Shown: positions 31,420 through 41,960 of the stretch, in pieces | Position numbering within the stretch: the stretch's first letter is position 1 | How the letters are laid out: each line of letters opens with the position of its first letter | Source of the DNA: Ursus arctos | Taxonomy: Eukaryota; Chordata; Mammalia; Carnivora; Ursidae | Reading direction: 5' to 3' | Assembly: GCF_023065955.2 (NCBI RefSeq) | Contig: NC_079873.1 | Span: forward strand, 95,022,128 to 95,086,127 | Length of the DNA: 64,000 nucleotides | Translations under genes and position numbers: made by a program | Notes under the pieces: generated by a model | Told to the model about the DNA's origin: nothing | The model's database searches: none | The model's input: only the letters and a program-made list of their open reading frames with translations

Positions 31420-32043
31420 TTTTGTATTGAAAGTTGATGTCTATAAAATATTATAAGAAGTTTTTCTCCATTCTAGAAGCAAATAATTAACTGGGAAAAT
31501 ACTATCTTGGCCCTCTTCCTTTGTAGTGTGTCACAATAGTACAAGCTTGTTTCTTAATGCTTTAGCAATTTTTTTTCTAACTTGTAACATGGGAAATGAG
31601 TAATTATTGTTGAAAGCATCTCCATTTAACTTATAATTTTTATGTCCTCTTCCAAAATGAGAATTAGTTTTTGATTTGAGAATAACTTCTGATATCCTTA
31701 GCTGGTCCATTTTCTTTATGCCCATCTTTAGGGCATTAAAAAAGTTTACTCTGATGACTAGTCAAATTAAAAAAAAATAGCCAAACTATTTGCTTGACTG
31801 AATTGTCTCTTTGACTAGATTAATTGATAGAGTTTTTAAATCAAAATTACTGAGGGCATGTCTTGATATTTTAGTGTTTGTGTTTAAACCACTATTTCAG
31901 ACCTTTAAAAAAAGGTTGAGAATTAAAAACTTGAAATAAAAAAGGTTAAGAGACATAAAGGGTAGATTTAAAAGGCCCAACATATGTCTAAACATGAGCT
32001 CCAAAAAGAAGAACTAGAGGGAATGGGAGAAGAGACAATTTTT
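31420..32043. other. AT-rich stretch, nothing recognised
   Basis: AT-rich unique-looking sequence. The 64-codon minus frame at 31531-31725 has no domain. Confidence 0.4.
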
Positions 32044-32047
32044 TAAA

Positions 32048-32243
32048 AAAAATTTTATTTGTTTATTAGAGAGTGAGAGAGAGTGCACGTGGGAGAGAAC
32101 ACAAGCAGGGGAAGCGGCAGGCAAAGAGAGAAGCAGGCCCCTCCTCTGACCAAGGAGCCTGATGTGGGATTTGATCCCAGGACCCCAGGATCATGACCTG
32201 AGCCGAGGGCAGATGCTTAACCGACTGAGCCACCCAGGCATCC
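32048..32243 (-). mobile_element. SINEC, antisense
   Basis: 'GAACACAAGCAGGGGAAGCG' and 'GAGCCACCCAGGCATCC'. Target duplication GAGAAGAGACAATTTTTTA at about 32027-32045 and 32245-32263. Confidence 0.95.
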
Positions 32244-32424
32244 AGAGAAGAGACAATTTTTTAAAGAGATAATGATTGCAAATTTTCCAGAATCGATGAA
32301 GGACATAAGCCTTTAGATTCTGGAGGCATGAATCCAGAGTAGAACGAATAAAAGTAAATCTGCTTTCTAGACACACAATGGGGAAATTGCAGAACACCAA
32401 AGACAAAGAAAAGCTCTTGAGATT

Positions 32425-32830
32425 AACTTGCTCATTATCATAGAGCTAGTAAGTAATGGAACCAGTATTCAAACCCAGTGTTTTTTTTGTTTTTTGTTTT
32501 TTTAAAGATTTTATTTATTTGAGAGAGAGAGAATGAGAGAGAGAGAGAACGTGAGAGGGCGGAGGGTCAGAGGGAGAAGCAGACTCCCTGCCCAGCAGGG
32601 AGCCCATGTGGGACTCGATCCCGGGACTCCAGGATCATGACCTGAGCTGAAGGCAGTCACTTAACCAGCTGAGCCACCCAGGCGCCCTCAAACCCTGTGT
32701 TTTTAATCATGAGTACTAGATCATCTAGTCACAAGCTTTCATGTACAGGTGAGGTAATGGAGGCCAAGACATGGCAGATTTGCCTTAGGAGTTTAATGGT
32801 AGTAGGTCTTGAATTTATACTGACCCCTTT
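32425..32830 (-). mobile_element. MIR element, antisense, split by a SINE
   Basis: 'CATAGAGCTAGTAAGTAATG' and 'TATTCAAACCCAGTG' on the left; the rest, from 'CTCAAACCCTGTGT', follows the SINE. Right side is weak after 32720. Confidence 0.65.
32481..32687 (-). mobile_element. SINEC inside MIR, antisense
   Basis: 'GAGAGAGAGAATGAGAGAGA', 'GCAGACTCCCTGCCCAGCAG' and head 'GAGCCACCCAGGCGCCC'. Duplication TCAAACCCAGTGTTTTT (32469-32485) versus TCAAACCCTGTGTTTTT (32688-32704), one mismatch. Confidence 0.95.
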
Positions 32831-33261
32831 TCCTCAGAAGTAGGAGAACCCTCGCTGTGAGTGGTAAGAGGAACAATGCTATATCTTGGAAGCAATTAGT
32901 CATGGATTTTGGACTGTTTCCAAGATGATTAGTAGACACTACAGAACGTAGTTAAGAACATCCAATGCTTACCATGTTTACCATGTGCTTACCACATGAC
33001 AGACATTGTTCTAAGTTTTTAATATACATTAACCCATTTAATTCTCATACTGACTCAATGAGTTAGGTACATGCATACCTCAGGTATTGTGGGTTCTGTT
33101 CCAGACCACCACAGTAAAGCAAATATTGCAATAAAGTCAGTCAAATGAATTTTTTATTTCCTAGTGCATATATGTTATGTTTATACTATATTGTAGTCAA
33201 TTAAGTGTATAACAGCATTATGTCTTTAAAAAATGTACATTTCTTAATTTAAAAATGTCAC

Positions 33262-33456
33262 AGGATGCCTGGGTGGCTCAGTCAGTTAAGCCTCCGACTG
33301 TAGATTTTGGCTCAGGTCATGATCTCAGGGTTGTGGTATTGAGCCCTGCGTTGGGCTCTGTGCTAAGCATGGAGCCTGCTTAGGATTCTCTCTCTCCCTC
33401 TCCTCCTCCTCTCCTGCTCGCATACATGCACTTCCTCTCTCTCTAAAAAAAGAAAA
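33262..33456 (+). mobile_element. SINEC inside Tigger1, sense
   Basis: 'GATGCCTGGGTGGCTCAGTC' head, 'GCATGGAGCCTGCTTAGGAT' and a CT-rich end. Older sense subtype, inserted between the transposase stop and the Tigger1 3' end. Confidence 0.93.
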
Positions 33457-34687
33457 AAAATACTTTATTGCTAAAAAATGTTAACCATCATCTGAGCATT
33501 CAGCAAGTCATAATCTTTTTGCTCTTGCCTTAGTGTTGATGACTATTGACTGATTAGAGTGGTGGGTACTGAAGGTTGGGGTGGCTGTGGCAATTTTTAA
33601 AAATAATAACAATGAAGTTTGCTCTTTGATGGACTCTTCCTTTCATGAAGGATTTCTCTGTAGCATGTGGTGCTGTTCGATAGCATTTTACCCACAGTAG
33701 AACTTCTTTCAAAACAAGTCAGTCCTTGCAAACCCTGTAGCTGCTTTATTAACCAAGTTGATGTGGTATTCTAAATCCTTTGTTGCCAGTTTAACGATCT
33801 CCACGGCATCTTCACCAGGAGTAGTTACCATCTTAAGAAACAACTTTCTGTGTTCATCCATAAGAAGCAATTTCTCATCCATTCAAGTTTTATCATGAGA
33901 TGGCAGCAATTCAGTCCCATCTTCAGGCTCCACTTCTGATTCTAGTTTTCCTGCTATTTCCATCTCATCTACAGTTACTTCCTCCACTGGAGTCTTGAAC
34001 CCCTCAAAATCAATCCATTCGGGTTGGAATCAACTTCTTCCAAACTCCTGTGAATGTTGATATTTTGACTTCTTCCCATCACTCATGAATGCTCTTAGTG
34101 GCATGTAGAGTGGTAAAACCTTTTGAGAAGGTTTTCAATTTACTTAGCCCAGATTCATGAGAGGAGTCATTATCTAGGGCAGCTAGAGCCCTATAAAATG
34201 TATTTTTTAAATAATAAGACTTGAGAGTTGAAATTACTCCTTGATCCTGGGCTGCAGAATGGATGTTATGTTAACAGGCATGAAAACAACATTAATCTCA
34301 TTGTATATTTCCATTAAAGCTCTTGGGTAAACAGGTTATTTTCAGTGAGCAGTAATATTTTGATAGAAATCTTTTTTTTCTGAGCAGTAGGTCTCAACAG
34401 TGGGCTTAAAATGTTCAGTAAACTGTGTTGTAAACAGATGTGCTGTCATCCAGGCTTTGTTGTTCCGTTTATAGAGCACAGACAGAGTAGACACAGCATA
34501 ATTCTTAAGAGTCCCTAGGATATTCAGAATGGTCAATGAACAGTGACTTCAACTTAATGTTACCAGGGGCATTATTAGCTCCTAACAAGAGAGTCAGCCT
34601 GTCCTTTGAAGCTTTGAAGCCGGGCATTGACATCTCCTCTGTAGCTGTGAAAGTCCTAGATGGCATCTTCTTCCAATAGACTGTTCC

Positions 34688-34904
34688 TCTTTTTTTTTGT
34701 TCCAAAGATTTACTTGTTTATTTGAGAGAGAGAGAGCACACATGAGTAGAGGGGAAGGACAGAGGGAGAGGGAGAGAGAGAATTTCAAGCAGACTCTGCG
34801 CTGATCACGGAGCCCAATGTGGGGCTCAATCTCACCACCCTGAGATCATGACCTGAGCCGAAACCGAGTAGGATGCTTAACTGACTGAGCCACTCAGGTG
34901 CCCG
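34688..34904 (-). mobile_element. SINEC inside Tigger1, antisense
   Basis: 'AAGATTTACTTGTTTATTTG' and 'GAGCCACTCAGGTGCCCG'. TAGACTGTTC (34678-34687) and TAGACTGTTT (34905-34914) flank it. Splits the transposase. Confidence 0.93.
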
Positions 34905-35310
34905 TAGACTGTTTCAAATACATTGACAATCTGTTGTTAGTGTAGCCACCGTCATTAATTATCTTAGCCACATCTTCTGGATCACTTGATGCAGCTTCTA
35001 TATCAGCAGTTGCTGCTTCCCCTTGCGCTTTTATGCTATGGAGATGGCTTCCTTCCTTAAACCTCATGAACCAACCTCTGCTAGCTTCCAGTTTTTCTTC
35101 TACAGCTTCCTCACCTCTCCCAGCCTTCACAGGATTGAAGAGAGTTAGGGTCTTGTTCTGGATTAGGCTTTGGCTTAAGGGAATGTTCTTGCCAGTTTGA
35201 TCTTCTATTCAGACCACTAAACTTTCTATCAGCAATAAGGCAGTTGCACTTTATCACTCATGTGTTCTTTGGAGTAGCACTTTTGGTTTCCTTCAAGAAC
35301 TTTTCCTTTA

Positions 35311-35496
35311 TTTATTTATTTTTTTAAGTTTTCATTTATTTGAGAGAGAGCGAGATCACAAGCAGTGGGGAGGGAGAGAGGGAGAAGCAGACTCTCCGCT
35401 GACCAGGGAGCCTGATGCAGGACTCAATCCCAGGTCTCTGGGATCACGACCCAAGCTGAAGGCAGACGCTTAACTGACTGAGCCACCAAGGTGCCC
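35311..35496 (-). mobile_element. SINEC inside Tigger1, antisense
   Basis: 'GAGAGAGAGCGAGATCACAA' and 'GAGCCACCAAGGTGCCC'. Exact duplication AGAACTTTTCCTTTA at 35296-35310 and 35497-35511. Confidence 0.95.
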
Positions 35497-36264
35497 AGAA
35501 CTTTTCCTTTAAAGTCACAACTTGGCTAACTGGTGCAAGAGGCCTAGCTTTCAGCCTGTCTTGGCTTTCAATATGCCTTCCTCACTAAGCTTAATAACAT
35601 TTCTAGCTTTTGATTTAATGTGAGAGATGTGCGACTCTTCCTTTCACCTGAACACTTAGGGGCTATGATAGGGTTGCTAACTGGCCTAATTTCAATATTA
35701 TTATGTCTTAGGGGATAGGGAGGCCTGAAAAGAGGGAGAGAGACAGGGGAATGGCAGGTCTATAGGGCAGTCAGAACACACACATTTATTAAGTTCAGTC
35801 TTATATGGGTACGGTTTGTGGCGCTCCAAAACATTCCAAAAGTAACATCACAGAAGACTGATCACAGATCACCATAAAAATTTTAATAATAAAGAAAAAG
35901 TTTGAAATGTTGTGAGAATTACCAAAATGTGACAGAGACAAAAAGTGAACAAATGCTGTTGAAAAAATGGCACCAGTCGACTTGCTTAATGCAGGGTTGC
36001 CACAAACCTTCAATGTGTAAAAAATGCAGTATTTCTGTGAAGCGCTGTAAAGCAAAGCACAATAAAATGAGGGATGTTGGAACTGGTTTTATCCCAATTT
36101 TTTTAATCTCAAATTTTGAGGAAATTATGGTACATAAAGAGGGGAAGTGCTATGCCAAGGTCACAAAGCCAGTAAGTGGGAAAGCCAGGATTTACACCTC
36201 AGGTAGTCTGACTGCGGAGTCCTTAACCTCTACACTATATTGACCCTACCCCAAACGAAGTAAA

Positions 36265-36395
36265 TCTTGTGAAGTCAGAAACCGTGTTCACTGCTGTATT
36301 CCTAGGACCCAGTACGATGCCTGGCACGTAATAGATACTCAATAAATATTCTCTATGTTAGTAAAGGGATAAATAAATGAGTAAACATGGTTTGC
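36265..36395 (+). mobile_element. L2 3' end
   Basis: 'GTGTTCACTGCTGTATTCCT', 'ACGATGCCTGGCACGTAATA' and 'GATACTCAATAAATATTC' form the L2 terminus. Confidence 0.9.
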
Positions 36396-36399
36396 ACTG

Positions 36400-38890
36400 C
36401 GTATCCAGTGTGGCTGTATAGACTGAACATTACCAGCTAGCTACTTAGTAATAGGGAAATATCTTGAAAATAGGACCTCTTTGTTTCTTACAATGCCAAG
36501 CACCTTGTGTGACTTAATACCCAACATCAGCTTTGCCCTGCAGCTTTCATGATCTGGCTAAAGTGGATCTCCTGGTTCTGACTCTCAGCTCTGAATTGTA
36601 GCTCAACCCTATTTGCCACCTGCTGACTGGTGACCGTTTGGGCCCAGAGGCAACAGGACCCTGGGTGGAGAGAGGCCCAATTATGATTTAAAAATATGGA
36701 TCTGTAAGACAAAGGCAACAAGAGGCAGCTAGAAACTATCCATATCCTGCATATTCTCTGGGGGCCTGCCTGATCATGTGATCGCAGAGCATACAGATTC
36801 TTAGCAGAATGAAAGAAGCAACATGCTTATAACATAAAAGCATCTGAGAGGCAATGGGAAGCCATCTGTCTCTTAGCTCTGAGATCAAACTCAGGGCTAG
36901 TATTAGGCCTCTTGTGTGTTACAGCTCCATTTTATTCTTAATTCAAACCAGATTCCTATTAAAACAGACTCCTTAAAAAGCTTAACAGCCTAAGTGGGTA
37001 ATCACTCTCTAAAAATGCAATCTCTCTGCCTTCACTCTGGGGCCCTTGTGTGACATTATGCAATTTTTAAAGTTTTAAGAGAATAAATTTTCACTTAAAA
37101 GATGGCAGAGACCTCTTTGTCTGTCTTATGCCTCAGGATACATAGCTCCGTCCACAATTTAATCATTGGAATTCTCAGGTTGATAATGCAACTTGATAGA
37201 ACTAATGTATTGTTCACTGTCGAATACGATTATACCTACTCAGAACCCGTGGTCTGAGCACTTTGCTTGAAGTGATGGGCCTCTTCGGTAAAAAGTAATT
37301 AGCAAAAGACTAATTTAATAATGTGACTGGCTTTGTTAATTTCTTACTACACTGGACAAACCAGTTTTTTTTTTTTAAATTGTTTGCCCCAACCAGTTGT
37401 TTTGGCGTTCTGTATTGATTTATGTCTTCAATAAAAACTGTCTACGAGTTGGTCAAACCAGTGCAAACAGTTGAATGACTACAGGGCATGAACCTGTACA
37501 AACATTAGCATCCTGTTGTAGCATCCCTGTTGATCTGATCAAGAGCATCCTCTCTTGATCAGAAATAGAAGGATTTGGCCCTTCAGTCATGATAAAAAAG
37601 ATAATGAGAGTGTAAATTGTTAACAGAAATGTTGTCAACACATACCAGTTCCGTCACTAAGATCTGACTATTTATCAAGGGTGTAGTTACCTAAGAAATC
37701 AATGATGTGGGAGGCAAATTGGTAATAATACCTTCATCTTTTTCTGAACTAGAAGACTTCAACTAGGTTTGGGCATGATTAGTAAATGCTCCTTCTGCTC
37801 TGAATAAACCCTCTAATTTGCATCCATCACCACAAATTTCCTAAGACAAGAGCTGGTAATCTTTTGATTTCATGAAATATTCTCATTCATAATTGTCATT
37901 AACTGAATAGAGCTGGATCTATTCTTTTTTCTCTGGATTTCTTTTATCAGAACATGATTATTCTGCTTCCTTAGGTATATAACTAAAAAATGGATAAATC
38001 AAAGAGATAGAAGAATTATCTTTGATTGAAGGAGGTGGAGGTGCTATAAATACATGTCTAGACACCCCCTTTTTTTTTAAACTTCCATCTCTGCATCATT
38101 AATACATTCATTAATGAGGGCCCTGTTCACATATCTCCTATCAACTCTAATCATTTGTGTGTTTGAATCAAGGTCTCCTGCCTTCATTAGTGTCATTAAT
38201 GCTTGTCAGCAGATGATAATGTAGGAGACTCTCACAAATTTATATGCATTCCCAGAGAGGGGACCCAAACTCAGTCAGTATTCTTGTATGACAGAAGCTG
38301 TAACAAATGGCCATCCTGCCCAGGAGAAGTGTAAACAGGTCGCTAATTAATGCATTTACCATTAGCCTCTGTTTAGTCTTCAGTCATAGCATATTCATTC
38401 ATTATGTTGGGACACTGAGTACAATGTTGTTATGGAAATGAGGTATTTGCACAGTCTCCTTAGATCCACACGACAGATTGAGTTATCTACCTATTTTTCT
38501 CTAAGCACTTTCCCAGGTATCAGAGAGTTTACAAATGACCTTGGAGAAGGTCCTACTTTATTACTAGCCTTCTGATGTAAATTGCATAATGGGTTGGCAG
38601 CTTACTTAGACACATGCAATGACAGTCAGCCCTTGGTGTGTGTGTGTGTGGGGGGGTAAAATTGGGGCACATTCAGGAGGAAAGAGGAAAGTAAATTCTA
38701 ACTTTTAGGAGGTGTGATATAATGGCAGGGAATTTAAATCAAAATTAGAAGTAGAATGGTACGGTGATAGGTTCTTTGCTGCTGAAAGACTGAACTGTAG
38801 ACATTGATGGTCAGTTTTCTTCCCTCATATCCACAACAGTTCTCAAAGAAAGATATGGTTAGGACAAACTTTTCTTTCTTCCAGCTGGAA
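36400..38890. other. Repeat-poor stretch with conserved-looking blocks
   Basis: Almost 2.5 kb without a recognised transposon, between a Tigger1 complex and an old LINE-like block. AT-rich, rich in ATTA cores. No coding exon found. The block at 38090-38410 is annotated separately. Confidence 0.5.
38090..38410. promoter_or_regulatory. Candidate conserved enhancer-like block
   Basis: Dense homeodomain-type ATTA/TAAT cores: CATTAATACATTCATTAATG (38097-38116), CATTAG and TGTCATTAATG (38184-38201), CTAATTAATG (38343-38352) and CCATTAG. A FOX-type GTAAACA lies at 38331-38337. This composition is typical of deeply conserved developmental enhancers. Inference only; I cannot measure conservation or name a target gene. 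Confidence 0.35.
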
Positions 38891-38893
38891 ATT

Positions 38894-38950
38894 CTAAATC
38901 CCCCATGGGATTTAGGGATAGGGATTTAGGGATAGGGATTTAGGAATGGG
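38894..38950 (+). repeat. 14-bp minisatellite with G-quadruplex motif
   Basis: GGGATTTAGGGATA occurs twice (38907-38920, 38921-38934) plus a degenerate third unit. Five GGG runs have 5- and 3-nt loops, a canonical quadruplex pattern. The first unit also pairs with CTAAATCCC (38894-38902) as a 9-bp hairpin. Confidence 0.9.
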
Positions 38951-39034
38951 AGCATCAAGGAAATCTAATCATGACTTATTTGTTGACTATGTATGCTATA
39001 TATTGCCATAAATAGCGGTTCTTAGCATAGCTCA

Positions 39035-39790
39035 TCCATTCACTTACTTAACATTTATTGAGTAACATTTTGGGCCAGGTGCTCTGCTATATGTTTGGGA
39101 TACAGAGATGAAAAAAATATAGCCCTCCCTTCAAACTCAGGAGGCAAATTGATGAGACACTATGGTTATCATAAGGAACATAAGTGATATGATGATTTTA
39201 TGTCCAGAAGGCGATAGGAGCATAAAGAAGGGATTTGTCATGGAAAGCTTAGGGAAGATTTCTCAGAAGAGGTAACATTCGAGCTGAGTCTTACAGGATA
39301 AGTAGGAATTTTTAAAAGAGAAAGGGAGGAGACATATATGTCAGGTAAAGAGAATAGGATGTACAAACGTAAAAGACATTTGTGTGCTGTGTTTTTGGAA
39401 TGGGAAGAAATTCAAGGTGAATGGATCATTGTCTGTGTATAGGATAGGCTATCAGGAAAAATGATGGGAGATCACTAATGTATAAGAAGTAGATGAGGGC
39501 CAGACAGAGTCTTATGTTATTCTAGAAGGTGTGCAGGAATCAAGAGTTAATGGAAGCATGACGTAGCTAGGTTGGTCTTTAGAGATTACCTTAGTAGCAG
39601 TAGGGAGAGCCTGGGAGAATGGAGAATGGTCAGGAGCTTGGTGAAGTAGTCTGAGCAAGTGATAAGGAGGGTCTGAATTAAAACAGGAATATTAAAAGAG
39701 GGAAAGGAGGTTTTAAATTTAAGGGATATTTGAGAAATCCAATTAATAGGACTAGTGATATATAAATGTTGGGAAAGTGAGAATTAAGTC
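39035..39790. mobile_element. Ancient LINE-like fragment, unassigned
   Basis: 'TAACATTTATTGAGTAACAT', 'GGTAACATTCGAGCTGAGTC', 'TGATGGGAGATCACTAATGT' and 'GGTTGGTCTTTAGAGATTAC' follow the order of the old repeat also seen at 18.1 and 20.4 kb. This is its longest copy in the window. Confidence 0.6.
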
Positions 39791-39934
39791 AAGAAGTCCT
39801 TATGGTTACCTTAATTTCAAAGATCCTTGAAAGCTATGTTACTAAAGCACCTTTTTTCATGTGTTTTCTTTTTAGCCACATCCGCGTGATGACCAAACGT
39901 ACAATTAAATAGTAATAGATTCAGTCAATGAAAT

Positions 39935-40045
39935 GGAAAGAAGACTGGAAGGGAGTCAGGCATGTAAAGTCTAATCCTAGTTCTTTCACTACATAGCTAT
40001 TTAACTTTAGGCAGGTTGTTTAACCAATCTCTAATACAATAATCA
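39935..40045 (+). mobile_element. MIR fragment
   Basis: 'CTGGAAGGGAGTCAGGCATG' and 'ACTTTAGGCAGGTTGTTTAA' match the MIR 5' half. Confidence 0.65.
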
Positions 40046-40282
40046 AGCCTTAATATTTGGTTTATTTCGTGTCTGTAATTAATTCTGTGATCTGTGTAAT
40101 GCTAAATAACTTGCTAGGCAAATATTCACCCACCAAGTCACCATCCAAGAAAACAGACCTGTTGTTTTACTGAAACGACTCAAACGTTCAGTGATTTGGA
40201 TGTTGGTATTTGAGACTTGAGGTATTCCATTACTATGATACAGTAGCTCCCTCCTGCTTTTCCATTCTTAATCCTAATTTCT

Positions 40283-40488
40283 TTTTTTTTTTTTAAGATT
40301 TTTTTTTTATTTATTTATTCGAAAGAGATAGAGACAGCCAGCGAGAGAGGGAACACAAGCAGGGGGAGTGGGAGAGGAAGAAGCAGGCTCATAGCGGAAG
40401 AGCCTGATGTGGGGCTCGATCCCATAATGCCAGGATCACGCCCTGAGCCGAAGGCAGGCGCTTAACCGCTGTGCCACCCAGGTGCCCC
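40283..40488 (-). mobile_element. SINEC, young subtype, antisense
   Basis: 'GAGATAGAGACAGCCAGCGA', 'GCTCATAGCGGAAGAGCCTG' and 'GTGCCACCCAGGTGCCCC'. Exact 16-bp duplication CTTAATCCTAATTTCT at 40267-40282 and 40489-40504. Confidence 0.97.
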
Positions 40489-40504
40489 CTTAATCCTAAT
40501 TTCT

Positions 40505-41095
40505 ATCTCCAGATTCAACCCACTGCCTTTTTGGTACTGACTAACAATTGAACACTTGAAGGCTGTTAGAGACCTATGGATTGGCCTAGATCCTTGCATT
40601 CCGGCTACTTGGAGCAAAGACTTGGTGCAGTTTTTCCAGTGCTAGACAGCTTTATCCCTATGTATCCAGGACAAAATAGTGCCAAACTTTAATTATCAAG
40701 GTGCTTTTGAGAAAAATGCTTCATTCTTGGGGTCTTGGTTTATCTATCTATAGAAAAAAGATAGATACAAGTGTATTATTATGCTGCAGATGTTATGATA
40801 TTGAAAGAGTTTATACGAATGAAGGAGTTTGGGAAGGAAGAGTCTAAAACAGGGACGGTAGATGAGTTTCAATTCACGTGGCCCCTGGTTGCCTGGGATC
40901 TTTGGAAAGAGTAATTACTATGGGTATAGGGTCGGATGGGGCTGAGCACAGCTGCTGTGCCAACAGTAGGACAGATAAGTTACTGGAAGTGAGTGAGTAA
41001 GCTTCAGGAGGTCTCTGAGGCAAAAGGGAAAGGGTACTTAGCTTGCATGCAAGACCTGAGGGTCAGGCTATACAGGAAGTACGCTTTTACGACAG
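40505..41095. other. Stretch with no recognised feature
   Basis: No repeat or gene recognised. Confidence 0.4.
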
Positions 41096-41099
41096 TGAG

Positions 41100-41212
41100 A
41101 AGTTCTTTTTTAAGCTTTTATCGAAGTATAATATGTACGCAGAGGAGTGTATATGTCATAAGTATGCAGCTTGATAAAATCTCACGAACTGAAACCCAGC
41201 AGTAAGAGTTAT
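41100..41212 (-). mobile_element. Old L1 3'-UTR scrap, antisense
   Basis: 'TTTTATCGAAGTATAATATG' and 'GCAGCTTGATAAAATCTCAC' resemble the inverted end of ancient L1 elements. Confidence 0.5.
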
Positions 41213-41334
41213 TGTTTTGGATTCGTAGTCAAGGTGTTAAGTATTTGGGGACCATGCTGAGTAACGTGACTTAATTTTTCCTAGTATACCCCCCACTGTG
41301 GAGCACTATGGCTGGCCTTTTAGTGTTGGGGTTG

Positions 41335-41525
41335 AAACTAAAATGGGTTTTAGTGTCAGGAGACCAGCGTTCAAATTCTGGATCCGCTACAACGTTGCTG
41401 CGTGACCTTGGGCGAATCTTTTCACTTCTCACTAAGACGCTCCTCAGAGTCTTAATGTCCTTATCCGTAAAACATACTCAGTGACAATTCCTGTATTATC
41501 TAGAGGGTCAAATGTAGTTATAGTT
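41335..41525 (+). mobile_element. MIR element
   Basis: 'GTGTCAGGAGACCAGCGTTC', 'TGCTGCGTGACCTTGGGCGA' and 'TCCTTATCCGTAAAACATAC' in MIR order. Confidence 0.85.
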
Positions 41526-41944
41526 GTGAAAGCAGCTTTGAGAAATTGGAAGTATTTTCCCGGTGCCTAGCACTGCTACACGGTAAGTTTTTGAATTGGT
41601 AGCACATAATAAGTCTAAAAAATGTTTGCCTAATAGTATGAAAGGTAATTTGACCTAAATGCACACCCAAGGCTGCCTTTAAGACAATTTCCCTCATGAA
41701 TGTTAAGGTCAGTTCAATTACCTTGAATATTTCAGCTTTGCTTATAGAGAAGAAAGTTTGCCCAATGGGAATATGAATAAAGATACAACAGGGCAGGATG
41801 ATAGAATCCCATGGTGTCATGGTAGGACTATGATGTGAGATGGTTGGACATGTTTTTCTTTTTACCTATAATATTCCCCTGTGGCTTCTGGTGCTTATCT
41901 ATAATACCTTGTAGTAGAATGTTTAGATGCTTGCTAGACCTAGC

Positions 41945-41960
41945 TGTCTCCATGGAGACA
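41945..41960. promoter_or_regulatory. RFX/X-box-like 16-bp palindrome
   Basis: TGTCTCCATGGAGACA is a perfect palindrome and resembles the RFX dimer site (GTNRCC-N-RGYAAC type with GTCTCC half-sites). RFX factors bind such X-boxes in ciliary and immune promoters and in enhancers. It stands in repeat-poor DNA. About one 16-bp palindrome is expected by chance in a window this size, so support rests on the motif match. Confidence 0.35.

Larger units (their letters stand above)
33481..35666 (-). pseudogene. Tigger1 transposase, degenerate
   Basis: Pogo-family transposase: an N-terminal CENP-B-like helix-turn-helix DNA-binding region followed by a DDE integrase-like catalytic core, used to cut and paste the element at TA sites. 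Conceptual pieces on the minus strand include [10 protein letters not shown] (34894-35130), [19 protein letters not shown] (34505-34705) and [11 protein letters not shown] with [13 protein letters not shown] (34342-34536). Reading falls into several frames. The position expected for the start codon (35664-35666) reads ATA, and two SINEs (34688-34904, 35311-35496) break the frame. It cannot encode an active enzyme. Family membership is certain in my view; the start-codon comparison relies on a remembered consensus. Confidence 0.9.
33070..36079 (-). mobile_element. Tigger1 DNA transposon, near full length
   Basis: Pogo/Tc1-mariner superfamily. Inverted ends are CATGCATACCTCAGG at 33070 and the decayed complement AATGAGGGATGTTG ending at 36079, at a TA target (33068-33069; right copy mutated). 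Removing the three SINEs leaves about 2.4 kb, the family's full length as I remember it. Both untranslated ends and the transposase are present in order on the minus strand. Dead: see the transposase entry. Confidence 0.93.
32940..36240 (-). mobile_element. MIR element split by Tigger1, antisense
   Basis: Left part, up to 33069, carries 'TTAACCCATTTAATTCTCAT' and 'CAATGAGTTAGGTA'. After Tigger1, the right part from 36080 carries 'GGTCACAAAGCCAGTAAGTG' and 'CAGGATTTACACCTCAGGTA'. Together they read as one inverted MIR, which fixes the insertion point and shows the MIR is the older element. Confidence 0.88.
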
